Positions 25,831 through 38,801 of a stretch of DNA of 64,000 nucleotides are shown here, one piece after another. Below the pieces are notes generated by a model. The model was not told the DNA's origin and made no database searches. It was given only the letters and a program-made list of their open reading frames with translations. The DNA is from Adineta vaga (Eukaryota > Rotifera): NCBI GenBank assembly GCA_021613535.1, contig CP075493.1, positions 8,370,001 to 8,434,000 on the forward strand. The letters are read 5' to 3'. Position numbers and translations under genes: made by a program. Position 1 is the stretch's first letter; each line of letters starts with the position of its first letter.

Positions 25831-26998
25831 ATGGAAAATCGATCTCCGACATCGAAAATATCAACATTTACATCCATTGATTCCAATGACCAATCTCCAA
25901 AAACGATTTGCGGTCAAGGATATGTATATACAGGTCCATTAAGTTCTGAATATTATCAAATTTCATCGAAATGTATTAATGAAATCAAAGAAGATGTTCA
26001 TAATAATCAATACCAATTCAAAGTGATGTTATTAGGTGACAGTGGTGTTGGTATGTAATGATTTCTATTGAAAATGAAGTGATTTATGTTTCATTTAAAG
26101 GTAAAACATGTTTACTCGTACGATTTAATGATGGAGCATTTCTAACTGGAAGTTTTATTACAACAGTTGGAATTGATTATCGAAGTAAAATAGTCACACT
26201 TGGTGATAAAAAAATCAATTTACAAATTTTTGATACGGTAAAATTCATTAAGTTATTAACGATTTCATCTTTACTCTAACCTTCCAGCGATACAATGATG
26301 ATGATGAAGACTTGTTGACAGATCATATATCAGTTAAAAAAGACTCGTTTTTTTCTTATCGAGATTTGGGATATTTAATATGTAATGAGAAGGTTTTTAG
26401 TAGAATCTAGTCAGTATTTTTCTTGTTTATTTCTCTATCTTAAGGTAAGGAAATAGTGCGTAAAGTGAATTTTTTACTATGCCGATGACGTTTAACGTAT
26501 ATTTTTCAGGTGAATAATTCTACCCTCGATTTTATTTCTTCTATTATTGTTACAAGATTCAAAATAAGAATATCTCCATTTCTTTTCGAATAGGCTGGTC
26601 AAGAACGTTATCGGTCAGTGACACATTCTTATTATCGTGATGCTCATGCATTATTATTACTCTATGATATAACATCGTATTCATCATTTGAAAATATATC
26701 CTCATGGTTAAGTGAAATCAAAGAATTTACACAAAATGATATCATTATTATGTTAATTGGAAATAAAGTCGATAAATCTCAACGTGTTGTATCTCGTGAA
26801 GCTGGTGAACGTTTAGCACGTGATTTTCAAATTAGTTTTCTTGAAACATCTGCCAAAACAGGTCAAAATGTTGAATTAGCATTTATGGCAACAGCTCAAG
26901 CCTTACTTGACAAGAAGATTAATGAAAATAAAGCTCATCTTTTATTCAATGATTTAGTTAAAACGAATAATACAGAAACAAATTATTCATGTTGTTAA
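25831..26998 (+). CDS. RAB26: Rab GTPase, Rab26/Rab37 type
   Basis: Exons 25831-26050, 26101-26237 and 26594-26998 give 253 aa. An N-terminal extension of about 65 residues precedes the G domain, as in Rab26. G motifs are GDSGVGKT (split by intron 1), switch [28 protein letters not shown] and ETSAKTG. The C-terminus is CC, the double geranylgeranylation site. [16 protein letters not shown] and [18 protein letters not shown] match Rab26/Rab37 (regulated secretion, autophagy of secretory vesicles). Intron 2 (26238-26593) is 356 nt, long for this window. The stop codon overlaps the CMTR2 stop on the other strand. Confidence 0.93.
26995..26998. other. shared TTAA containing both stop codons of convergent genes
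   Basis: The sequence gttgTTAAac carries Rab26's TAA on the plus strand (26996-26998) and CMTR2's TAA on the minus strand (26995-26997). Confidence 0.65.
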
Positions 26999-29900
26999 AC
27001 AGTTGTGAATAGATATTTGATTTGTAAACATATATTATTTGCTTGTATAAGATGAAAAGCAAATTGTTGATCTAAGAAGAACAGAAATAAACAATGAAAT
27101 GTTTGCGAAATATTTGCCTTTTTTTCCTACCTAATAATTGATGAATATCAACGAATTGCAATAATGTTGATGTCGAAGATGAAATTAGTTGATGTTCAAT
27201 TGTTGGATATTCTTCTCTATTGAATTCTTTTTCAAATGTTTCGAAAAGAAATAATAAATGGAAAGATGATGGAATTACATAAACTGATGTTTGTTCAAAT
27301 TTACGTGTGAGAATATAGATGACTGATGCTTGTAGACGAGTAAGAATTGGTTCTGATTGAATGTAATATATACCATTTTGTGTTTGTAACTAAAATGAAG
27401 AAGAAAAAGAAAAGGATTATTGGTAGAAATTGCCTGTTATGTACTTGTAGTTGACATTGATTAGCAAAGTGTTGAAGTTGTTTGAATTGTTCGTTAGGAA
27501 TTTCGATTGCAGAAGAATTTCGAATGGATAGTAAATCTTCTTGTTTGATTGGGATGAATACATTCGATGAATTGATCTTTGAACATAAATCAAGTAAATA
27601 TCGATTACAAAAACATGAATTTCGAATATTTTTCGATTGATTTCCATAGATACAATCAATGATTGCTGGCTTATCGGCAACTAGTTGTCCAATGAATAGA
27701 TAAGGAATTATCACAGATGGATTTTCAATAAGCTGAGAAAGAATCTGACATGTAGAACAAAGATCATTGTCTTGATTGTTTGAACAAGTTAAACAAAAGA
27801 ATCCATTTTGAATTTTCTTTTGAATTGTATTCATATCAATTTGATGTTGATCATGAAATGTACCTGTTCGAGTTAATCGTTGATTTCCAAGATAAATATG
27901 TTTTGATTGTAGATTACTTTTTAATAAATGTCGATCATTGTCTAACAATTGTTGAACTTGACATTGATCGAGAAAGGAATCTAATGTTTGTTCTTTGATT
28001 TTATGTAATTTTTTATTAAATCTTCGATGAAGATTTTGAAAATAATATAAATTGTCTTTGATAGTATTGATTTGAAAGGATTGAAATAATTGTGCACATT
28101 GTAATAATTGATCAAGAAATGACGATGAATATGAAACGGATTCAATTTGATGATCCGAAGAAAAACAATTAATGAATTTGTCTCGATTAAAATCAATACA
28201 AATCACATACATTTCTGAATTTCCTTTCTTCATAGAAAAACAAAACAAAACAAATAAACTTTTTTTTCTCTTTGATCAATTATTCTTACTTTACTTGTTT
28301 TGGGTTTAAACATTGATATCTAAATAATATGATCCTATCAAAAGTACGTTGATTATTCTATTATTTTACCTGACGAAATGTTCGATAGAGTACATATATC
28401 AAATCAATTGTAATCTTTTCAAATGTAGTGAATAATTTCAATACGAAATTACCATGCGTTATCAAACATGATAATGCTATATAAACTTCGGTTTTTAATA
28501 GAGGATAAACTAAATATTCTTGTTCACCGGGATTATTTTGAACATCAAAACTTCCATCAGCTGTAATCTTTTGAAAAAAAAAACAAACAACAACATTTTG
28601 AATGAGATTCAAACTTTCTCAAAGTTCAATTCATTAGAGATTGACAAGGATCAAGTCACGACATGTATTCTTTTTTTCTATTATTAATTCTGTTAGTATC
28701 AGGAGATTACTATCAATGGAATTAATTTACATCTTTTCACCTTCATTCAAGGTCATTGATAAAAAAAAGAGATTGGTGATTTACGCATTTCTTTTTCTCT
28801 CATCGATATAATTCAAGTGCTAAAAGGTAATAATATTGAACGAGTATCATTTCATTTGATGACAAGTGATTTTTTCAACATATGTTTTATTCACAAATAT
28901 CTATCGTCGACTAAATTCTTACGTAATTGTATCATTTACTATCGTTCGATGGGTTCATACTAACAGTCTATAGTGCTTGATGTTCAAGTATAAGTACGTT
29001 AATGATGATATAACATGTCCTCACTTACGAGATAATCCTATTTCTCTTTTTCCTCCAAAGCAAATCGTTATGAATCGATACTTAATTTCCATTAATTTGT
29101 TCGTTTCTTTTCTTCTCTCTGACTAAAATATACATACATCTTTCTTATGAATATAAATGAATTAGTTTTATTAAATCCTTTCTTTCGATCAGTATTAGAT
29201 TCATTCAAAAGAATGTCACTGATAATGAACAAAAAAGAAAAAGAAAGAAAGAGAGAACGTTAAAGTCGACTGAATTCGCCTCTATGCGAATACAATTGTT
29301 GTCAATCAATGAGAAGCTTCTTCTCATCATCATCATCATCGTTATTATTGTTCCTAGTCGAATGTACTTACTAGACTAATACCCATTGGTTGAAAATGTA
29401 ATATATAATAATCAATATTTGCTTGACTCATTAGATTTCCTGTATTATCAATACCAAAATCCCAATGATTTTTATCGATTGTATGAAATATCAACCGATC
29501 ATCATCGATTAACATTGCTGCTGTTGAATCTTCATGTTCATAATAAGGATTTAGAGTTTGAGCAAACCATTGCCAATCAATATTTCTCATATCCTCTATT
29601 CGGTGTAAGAAAAAATAGAAGGGATATATGTTATGAATTGAAATATGAGAATAGTATTCACCTCGAGTAACAAGAAAATGATTTAAAGCTGAAATAAATG
29701 CTCCGGGTGCTTCACATAGATGAAGTGTTATCCATTTTTCATTTTCTTTACAATTTATCAAGGCAAAATTTGCTAAGATTTCAAACATTTTCGCCCATGC
29801 TTGTGTTCCAATTTCAATCTGAAGTTTTTCTCGTAGATATGGTACAATAGTTGACGCAACATTCATATATGCCGTATGTCTGAATACAAGAAAGAAACAA

Positions 29901-30361
29901 AGCTAATTAAGATGAATTTTCATCGTTTTTTTGTTGTTGTTGTGTCCTTATCAAAATTGACTAATGATACTCAACACTTGAATGATATATATGTTTTGCC
30001 TTTGCCTCATATCAAAATGATTAATAAGACAGCCGATTCGAACCTGTTCCATTCAGCAATATCTTTATCAGAAAGTAATGATTTCACTTCATTGAGTTGT
30101 TCTTTGTTTGTACGTAATTTTTCTAATAAATCATTTATATTGCCATCTTTAATATCATCACTAAAATTAGAATTGACGATTGAATACTAAAACAATATAT
30201 TTGAATTACTTCTCGAAAAGAAAATCAAATCGTATGTCTGTACGTTCAACTATCGATCTCGTTTTGTCAATTTCTTTTCGTTTAACATCATCCGAATCGT
30301 TCCATTCATGCGGTCGTTTTCTTGTCGTTGTCGTTTGATCAATTATTTTATTTACATTCAT
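26995..30361 (-). CDS. CMTR2: cap-specific mRNA 2'-O-methyltransferase 2
   Basis: Multi-exon gene read from the ATG at 30361 (MNVNKIIDQTTTTRKRPHEW). The Ado-Met motif LHLCEAPGAFISALNHFL and TLNPYYE...MLIDDDRL are followed by the separate exon TADGSFDVQNNPGEQE (28361-28612), and GNFVLKLFTTFE carries the catalytic Lys. KKGNSEMYVICI comes next. All match human CMTR2, the FtsJ-type enzyme that methylates the second transcribed nucleotide (cap2) of mRNA and snRNA. The C-terminal half (28220-27390 and further exons) is the degenerate second methyltransferase-like domain. I place a 59-nt last intron (GTAGGA...TTCTTCTTAG) so that the final exon, 27071-26995, ends LLQFVDIHQLLDQQFAF... with TAA at 26995-26997. 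Without it the frame would stop at about 27072. Confidence 0.88.
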
Positions 30362-30800
30362 CTTTTATTTGTCTAAAATAAATATATACAAAGAATTCTA
30401 TCCAACTCTCTTTCATCCAAGTCGGTCATTCTCATTAGTCATTTTTTTTCTTCTTCTTCTTCTTCTTCATCTTTGATAAAGAACGGAAATACAATTAATT
30501 TCTCTAGTTGAATAGATTCTTTCTTTTTTTCGTTTACAAATCATTTGCAAAGCAAAATAATAAACAACAACAACAACGAAAAAAAAAGAAGAGAGGAAGC
30601 AATTTATCCCAAAGCCCAATAGAAATTCTAATCACTGTCAAGTCTATGTATCTAGAATCTGACACAACATGTCTTCGATTAAAAAAAAGAGCTTTATATG
30701 CATACATTTTAAAATAAGTAAAAGCAAGAGAGAGAGAGACATTTAAATTGAAATTTAAAAAAAAACAAATAAGGCAATAAATGACATTCTCAATAGATTT
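30362..30800. other. short intergenic region with TTC microsatellite
   Basis: Promoter side of CMTR2 and 3' flank of the dematin-like gene. (TTC)n at about 30448-30469 and AG repeats near 30730. Confidence 0.45.
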
Positions 30801-33800
30801 TTAAAACAGTTTTAGACGTTTTTTGAGATCAATACGACGCCATTCAGGCAATCGATAATATTCCATTCGAGTCATATGAAAGAAGGAATGAAATTCATTA
30901 TCAGCTAAATGACGCTAAATAAATACGATAAAAATAAGATTGAAATATTTGATGAAAAGTATTTTGAATTTACCTCAAGATGATCTCGATCGACATCCGA
31001 AGGTAATCGTCTCTTTGCCATCACTATTAAATCTTCATATGGATAAATTTTTGGATTACTCATTAGAGCTGGTGCTGAATGAGTTGAATGTGCATGTCTT
31101 GCTTGTGACCATCTTGAAACTACGTTAACTGTCTAAAATTAGAAGAACAAAAACAAAGAAATGACACGCTAATCTCGTGAGAACAACATTCAAAAGCTTG
31201 CGATATACATACCTTGGTTGATTTGTTTTGATCACCATCATTCGAAACTAGAATAGAAAGGATAGAATAGAATTAGAAATTAGAAAGAAATAATACAACT
31301 TACAACTTGAAGTTGTTGTCGAATCTAAATCACAACTTCGTTGTATATCAAGACGATTTGATAAAGTTTGAGTTTTAGGTGATGGTGATAGGCTATCATC
31401 AGGTCTAAGTACTAATGTTTCACTTCTTTGTTGATATCTTGGTAAAGTAATCCGTTTTCCTCCAGCTGGTGTTGTGAAAATTGATGCTGATAAAGCAACA
31501 AGGCTATCGTCTTGATTAGTTGTCGATGATGAATGTGTATGTACACGTCTTGATGGAGATGCAAAGGTTGGTGATTCAAATCGACAACGTCGGGGCGGTT
31601 CAATTGCTGCTGAAGGTGAACGAGATGCTTTCCATGGATCAAGTGGTAATTGTCTTGAAATGATTTTTTCATGAATACGCAAATCTTCAAGTAAAGCATG
31701 TGCCATACCAGATGATTCTTTGATTTTTGACATTTCACTAATATCTTTTTCAAGTTTTTCATCATGACGTAATTCATCATCATTGTCATTACCATCATCA
31801 AAACTATTGGTTTCAATAATGATGTTTTCAATTGGAATTTGTTGATCATTATGATCCGATGTTATATCACTATGATTGGAACGAGATTCACTTTGACCAC
31901 GATGTGTTTTCATTAATTCTGGTACAGCTTGCATTGCAATAGGTGCAGGCCAATCAAGTGATTCAATCTTTCTCGGAGCTTCAGGATCAGGTATAAATCC
32001 GCCTGAATATCGAGAAAGAACGATTGGTTCTTTTTCACCAGCTGATTCATGATCCGGTGTTGCTGTGACAGATTGTGGTGTAGCACAATGAATTTTACGA
32101 ATTTTTGTTTGTCCTAATAGAGAATATCGAGAGATATTGTCTTGAATATAATGTATACAATGAAAGAATAAACTATACCAGTAACTAATGCTTTCATTCC
32201 TTTCTTTGTTCCAGGTACTGTAAACGTTTGTGATCGATTGTATGAAAATCCGACTAGGTAAAAAAAAAGAAATAACATCAGAAAAATGAAATTAGTTGTG
32301 TTTTTGATAAGATATAAAATTCTATCAATGATGTAATTATTCAAGTATGCCTATTCATTTTGTCGCGTTACAGATTTGCTTCAATCACCTTCATCTCCGT
32401 TTATTTTTCATTAATATTAAATGAAATATCAAACTGTCAATTTTTGTCTTCACTTAGACACACTCGTTCATATATATTGAGAAAGCTGATTATAATATTG
32501 TCTATAGATCATGATTGCCCATAGACAATATACTACTTCGCCATTGCTCTTGGATCTTTTTTGATAAGGACGAGAAGAAACGAGTTATATATCTCATTAC
32601 ATCATCTGTAAAACAAAGCACATTAGTCAAGTGAACATCTACGTGCATGTGCATATATGTAGGGATATATTTAATTGAATTATGATCTGTACTATCATGA
32701 ATAGGAAGAGAAAAAATAACGGAGCATTAATGCTTTCTGATTGACATAATCCTTTTCGCGCATCTATTGTTTAGCTTTACTTTGAACCATTATCCTGATA
32801 ATAATAGGATGAAGTACGAAGGCAAAACTTTAATATCAACACTTACTCATTTCTTTACGTAAGGACAGAGTTTGTTGCTGCTGGTGAACCATCAACATTA
32901 TCGGTCGCTTGTGTATGTGTGCGTGTCGTCTTCTTATCGCTTCGTTGTTAATAGTAGTAGCACACATACACACACAAAGCAAAATTGGTTTTTTTTCTGT
33001 GTCTTTCTCTCGGTTGTCTTTCTTTCTTTTTTTCCTTCTTCTCTTCTTCTGTCTTTCTTTCGCTCTCCCTCTCTCTCTCTCTCTTCGTTTCTTTTATTCG
33101 TCCTCGACGTCTACTATCGTTAGTGAGAATGTTTTTTCCAATTGTGCTACGACGTTCATCATCATCTATTTTTGAGCTATCGTATTCAAACTTCTCGATA
33201 TGATTCACATTTTCATTCCGACGTGACAAGGTCAATCGGTTGACTACATATATATGCACTATCAATGCCATTTTTCTTCATTTTTTTTTATCATTATTCG
33301 TTCGGTTCTATCTATATTTCTTCCCTTTTTTTTTTGTCTATTCGGAACTCCGGAAACGAACGAACAAATAAGTAAAAAAAGGAAAAAAATTCGGCACAGC
33401 TGCCACTTTGACATTGAACAGATGCTGGGAAGGAGGATCATATTCACCTGCTGATTACTCAATAGATAATGTTCTTTACTTTTTTACCATCAACTCGTGT
33501 AATCGATATCATCATCAGAGATGAAGGAACAGCAGTTTAATGGTCATCTTTCAAGCGAAACAAATTATTGTTCACTGACTTCATTGCTTTCTTTTTGTCT
33601 TACGTCATTTTCTCTACATTACTACTATTTTTTGTTCATTACACAACGAAATCGAGCAGTTTAGTGATGCTTTTTAATTGATTAATATATACGAAAGAAA
33701 AAGGAATGCAGCGGTAACAATTAAGAACATAAAAGATATAATTACTTGGTTGATGAAATTGTAATGATTTGGTATGTGAAATTTTATGATCATGACCAGT

Positions 33801-34410
33801 TCGTTTCATATAACCCATATTTTCTTCTCCGTTTAAGTAACCAGATGTTAATATTCGATTAAGATCACTTCTACCTATTTGACTCAATGATGTTGTTGTA
33901 CCTATTGTATGTGTAAGACAAGTCTAATAAGAAAAAAAGAAGAAAAAAACGAGCTTGTCGTGATGATTGTCATTCAATTTATCAAAGAATAATCATTCAT
34001 GATTAAAAAAAAGAAACAAAGAAAGAGAGAAAGAAAATTCTCTCGATGTGTCTCGCCGACATGCAACGTCTCATTAGTTATCATCGATCGGCGACTTACT
34101 TTTTGAGGAGGTGGTGGTGATGAACTCGATAGATCACGGGGACTTGCTTCACTTGAATGATATGTATATAGTCTATCGGTTGAATTTTGCGTAGTATCAA
34201 CATGAATTTTATCATTAGTGTGATTTTCGTCAGGTGCTATCGTTGATACAGCAGATGTTGGATAATCGTAAACGACAGTATTTTCTTTATTTTCATTGAC
34301 AATGATTGGTTCAGATTTTTTGATTTTTCTTTAAAATAAAACAAGACATTTGTTTAAAGTATGTTTTGTTAATCTTTTACTACTTACGTCTTTTTCAGAA
34401 ATGAAAACAT
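30801..34410 (-). CDS. dematin/ABLIM-like actin-binding protein with villin headpiece
   Basis: Eight exons (34410-34388, 34328-34100, 33923-33746, 32253-32179, 32113-31304, 31247-31213, 31132-30974, 30914-30801) sum to 540 aa. The C-terminal about 65 residues are a villin headpiece: IYPYEDLIV...LPSDVDRDHLERHLADNEFHSFFHMTRMEYYRLPEWRRIDLKKRLKLF-type sequence, with the basic KKxxKLF end that binds F-actin. The long central part is disordered but holds a stretch, PDPEAPRKIESLDWPAPI, closely like the PDPNQPAKIETDYWPCP of dematin as I remember it. No LIM domains were found, so dematin rather than full ABLIM is favoured. Intron 3 (32254-33745) is 1.5 kb. The SSPPPPQK segment may be an SH3 or EVH1 ligand. 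Confidence 0.82.
32254..33745 (-). other. 1.5-kb intron of the dematin-like gene, with (CT)n tract
   Basis: By far the largest intron in this gene. On the plus strand about 32990-33100 is almost pure pyrimidine with (CT)n at 33066-33084. The four overlapping open frames here follow from that composition. It may hold an alternative promoter or first exon, but none could be shown. Confidence 0.5.
33061..33084. repeat. (CT)n microsatellite
   Basis: CTCTCTCTCTCT run inside the dematin-like gene's large intron. Confidence 0.85.
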
Positions 34411-36285
34411 TATATTGCTCTAGGAAGAATAAAAAAAGACGAAGGTGTAAGTTTCGTTTAGTCTAAACAATTGGAAGTATCACTTCTAGTAGTTTTACTT
34501 CTCGTTTCTTTCTTTTTTTCTTTTTTTGTTCTTAATGTGTACAAAATTTAATGTTGATATATATATATATAGGCTTCACGGCAATATGTGAAAGGGAGAA
34601 TGAGTGAATGAGTGAATGAATAAAACACCTACCGTTAGAGTAACTGTTGTCGATATTTTTCTTTCGCACAAACTGATCGAGGACACAAGCAAAAAAAAGA
34701 AGAAATGAAAATGTAATGATTGTCTTCTTTTTTTTCTGTAGATACACCGAAGTAGTATAAAAGTGATCGATGCAATGAAAGTAATGATTCTATTGAACAA
34801 TAATGAAGCTGACGTAATAGATAGAGAGAACGACAGAAAGAGAGAGTAAGTAAGTAAGTTTACGGTAAATGATGATGAATAAAATAACAAATTTATAATT
34901 ATTGAGAAAATCAATGCATCTCACTAATGCGTTGATCTGCTCATACAGTGCTGCCAATCAAGGCGGCAGCAGTAACAACACCTATTACCAACTACAATGA
35001 AAGGAATACAAGTATAATGGGATGTATATCCTGCAGATTTTTTTCTCTCTTTCTCTCTTTCTCTCTCCTTATATCTTCGGCCAGCATCCGTTGATAAACA
35101 AAGAGCATAGTGCTTTATTTCTCTCTTTTTTCTGCTTCTCTACTCTTTGTCAGACGATTATATCCGTAGGATAGATGGATCTCATTTGTTCCAATATGCA
35201 CTATACACATATATTTCATGTCGATAGGTCATCGACATTCACGTATACACCGTGTGACCATCATTTCTCTCTCTCTCTCGTTTTCTTTCCCATTTTTTCA
35301 AACGTGTTCTGACTTCTACTCTGAATAGAAGGGAAGGAAATAATGAAGTGACGTACATGATGACAAAGAATAAAAGCATTTGACGGATATCCGTTCATAT
35401 CAGCGTCATCGACTAAAAACCTATTTATATAAAACATAGGTATCATATTTTATTCCTATATAGTTAGATCTATTTCACCTTTTCGAAAGACTTCTGTAAC
35501 GATGATATGTGAACGATTATCAATATTATGCAAATCTTCTCTTTGTTACGTGTCAGTCATCACTGAATGAACGAGTGTAATTTAGTGCATATTTATATTT
35601 ATATATTTGTGCATGCTATTCTCATCAAACATACATATTACGCATACTTTCATTTATCTGGCTTACCTGCTTAATAGATTTCTGAGGATAAAATCATTGC
35701 TATACAGATTTTCGATTGTATTTATCAAGGATAAGAAGATTAAGAAAAGACATCGAAGTAATCTTCAATAAAGAAGATGTCAAAAAAGAAACGTTGATCT
35801 CGTTTAAATTGATCATCGCCATGATTATCTCATGTAAACCTCCAGTTAGAAACAAATGCAAATTCTGTTCTGTTTATGAGAATGGACGATCTATCACTTT
35901 AATAAACTCATCAAAGCTTAATTAATTGATTATGAAACTCTTTAAAAATATGTATACTGCTATTCAGCGACATCTAGATAGTTTTCAAAAAACAAAAATA
36001 AATAAAATGCCATGAAATATTCATATTTCATCAGAATCTTACATGAAAATAATATGAAATAGTATTTAGATATTTCTCAAATATCCAATCATTAAACAGA
36101 ATCGATCATCTATCTATATTTGTTGCTGCTCAGATGATGATGATGATGTGATGATGTCGAATAAGGCGACAAAAAAAAGAAAAAGAACTCTTTATTGATA
36201 TATTGGATATATGTATTTTTTTGCCTTGTAGATTTCTCGTTCAGTTTTTTTATCATGATTATTGATTAATTCTATCAAATCTATC
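34411..36285. other. 1.9-kb intergenic region between divergent genes
   Basis: Promoter regions of the dematin-like gene (-) and OTUD5 (+). Contains pyrimidine repeats at 35041-35067, a GATGATGATGATG run near 36133, and several short chance open frames (34532-34914, 35716-35925). An untranslated first exon of either gene is possible. Confidence 0.45.
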
Positions 36286-38525
36286 ATGACGATATTTTAT
36301 TCGGAAAAACCTTCGAATAACAATAAAGATTTATCATCCAATTCAACAAATCAACAACAACAACAATCATCAGCAAATATATCTCGTACACGTATATCAC
36401 GTGATGATGATAATACAAATAATATTCAGACAAATTCAACTGAAGAATCCAATTTAGGATGTGAAAATAATCTCCCATCAACTTCTTCAACAACAAATAC
36501 AATGTTAACGACAACAACTGCACCAACATCGAAACGTAAATCTCACTATCATCATCAAACAACTGTTAAACAAGCTCGACGTCGTGGTGGTTCCGTTGGA
36601 GAAAAACTTATTTCTAATTCTTCAATAACCAATGTTGTTTGCAATAGTCCATCGTCGAGTTTAACCAATGAGAATACGATATCGTCAAATACGAATTCAA
36701 ATGAACATATTATTACTCAAGCATCAACATCAGCATCATCATTAACAACTGTTAATAATGATGAACAATGTAACAGTGAAGATGAATATGAACAAGCAAC
36801 AGTTAAATATGATAGAAGTAATCTCAATGAAGTATGTTATTCTAATTTTTTATTCTTCTAAAAAAATTCTAAATCTATTTCGAATCGTTTTTAGCTTGAA
36901 ATGCGTTTTGCTAGAGCGTTAAAAGAAAAAAAAGGTTTTGTTATTAAAGCTGTTCAAGAAGATGGAGCTTGTTTATTTCGAGCAGTGTGTAAGTAGAATA
37001 TGATTAAGAAAATAATCAAATTTTTATCTGAATATTTCCATTTTAGCTGATCAAGTATTTGGTGATGAAGAAATGCATGCAACAGTTCGTCAAAATTGTA
37101 TGGATTATATTGTAAGAATTGATCGATTTTTTTTCATTTAATGATGAAATTTTGTATAAAATTTTTTGTTGTTTTTTAGGTGAAGAATGCTGATTTTTTT
37201 CGTTCATATATTACCGAAGATTTTGATCATTACGTTTCACGAAAACGACGACAACATTGTCATGGAAATCATATTGAAATGATTGCTTTATCAGAATTAT
37301 ACAATCGACCGATTGAAGTTTATGAATATAGTATTGGTAGGTCGGAATCATCTTTGAAAAAGAATATATTCTGTTGTTGTTTTTTTTGTACTTAGAACCA
37401 ATTAATATTGTACATGGAATGTATAAAACAGATAATGAACCTATTCGTTTAAGTTATCATTGTGGTGTTCATTACAATTCAATAATTGATCCTTGGCGAC
37501 CAACTGCTGGTCATGGTCTTGGATTTCCTGATCTTGAACCAGGAGTATGTGATTGGAATAGAAGGAAAAAACAAGCTTTTCTTATATTCAATATGTTTTT
37601 ATTATTCATCTTTAGCGTGCTCAAGAAACACTTATTAGATCAGCAGTACGTCAATCAGAAGAGAGTCATATTGAACGTGCCATGCTTGATGATAAGATAG
37701 CTGCAACTGATTGGGAAGCAACACAAGAAGAATTAATACAACAAGTTGCAAGAGAATCTTATTTACAATGGTTGTGTGATACAAAACAACAACATAAAGA
37801 TAATAAAACGGTTTGTAAATTATATTCTTGTTTTCAAGGATTCTAGACAAGTATGTCCCAGATTTCTATCAGGGTCAGAGTGTTTTAAAAACTAAAAGTA
37901 ATTATTTATCAAATGTCCTTCGAGAGTACATAATTCAGAATGATCTTGTCTTCTAACGGACAATTATTCGTTTCATATAGCAAATAACTGATAGAAATAG
38001 CAACAGGTAAAAAAAACATGACAAGAAAAAGAATCAGTTCATCTCATATATATATATATATATGTTGAAGGTCATATAATGAAATTTCTTTAGATGCCAT
38101 CATCAAGCTCCTCTCCAATATCAGCGACAACTTCTGACCGAGCTTCAAATAATAATCATGGTACGTTAAAAATTTGAATAAAAACGAAAATCATCATTGA
38201 ATTCCTTTTCTTATAGGCTCACCTAGAAACTTATTACCCTTAAAACTTGATGAACGAAAAGATTGTGAGTTTGCTTTACCGTTTAATTATGAATGTGATG
38301 CTTCATCCAATGCTGGTATGTATTAATATTCAGATCTTATCTCATTCACAAGTGTTGTATTTCTTCTATGTAGATCTTGATGATGATGATTCTATAATGC
38401 GACAAGTTCTTGCCATATCGCAAATTGAATATGTCGAAACATTACGAAAACATCAACAACCTCCGAAATCCGACGATCCCGACGGTCCATCCTCATCATC
38501 AACATCAGACACACATCTTTTGTAG
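36286..38525 (+). CDS. OTUD5: OTU deubiquitinase 5 orthologue
   Basis: Start MTIFYSEKP (ATG at 36286) mirrors the MTI start of vertebrate OTUD5. A long Ser/Thr/Asn-rich region follows, with a basic KQARRRGG patch and the conserved [10 protein letters not shown] motif, where vertebrate OTUD5 carries its activating phosphoserine. The OTU domain reads [17 protein letters not shown] (catalytic Asp and Cys), [28 protein letters not shown]-like [19 protein letters not shown], and [11 protein letters not shown] (catalytic His). Next come [24 protein letters not shown] and, after a 280-nt intron, a C-terminal segment with [22 protein letters not shown], the UIM-like motif of OTUD5. It cleaves K48/K63 ubiquitin chains. 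About seven exons. Confidence 0.93.
38045..38063. repeat. (AT)n microsatellite
   Basis: About nine AT units inside the intron before OTUD5's last exons. Confidence 0.8.
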
Positions 38526-38801
38526 AAAGTCTTTTTCTCTCTCTTTCTCTTTTTGTTAATTTATATTCTTTTCTTTCTATCCTACTGATATTTTTTCCTC
38601 ACAAACAAAATAACTTACAGAAACATAGCATCCGAACAGGCAATGTGTGTTATTATTATGCACGTTTGAAAAGAAAACTTTTGTTCCTTTCTTCTTTTGT
38701 CTTAACGTTTACGTCAATTCTATCTGTATGCTTGTGTGTTTGGAATTAAATACGAGTCATATTTCGTCTATGTATGTCTCGATTTTATTTCAGATAGGAA
38801 A

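Noticed and set aside
32872-33271. Overlapping frames on both strands in the dematin-like gene's intron
   Set aside because: They are translations of a pyrimidine-rich tract and are Ser/Phe/Leu or Arg/Glu/Lys runs.
34532-34914. Two overlapping minus-strand frames near the OTUD5 promoter
   Set aside because: Low-complexity, no ATG context and no homology pattern.
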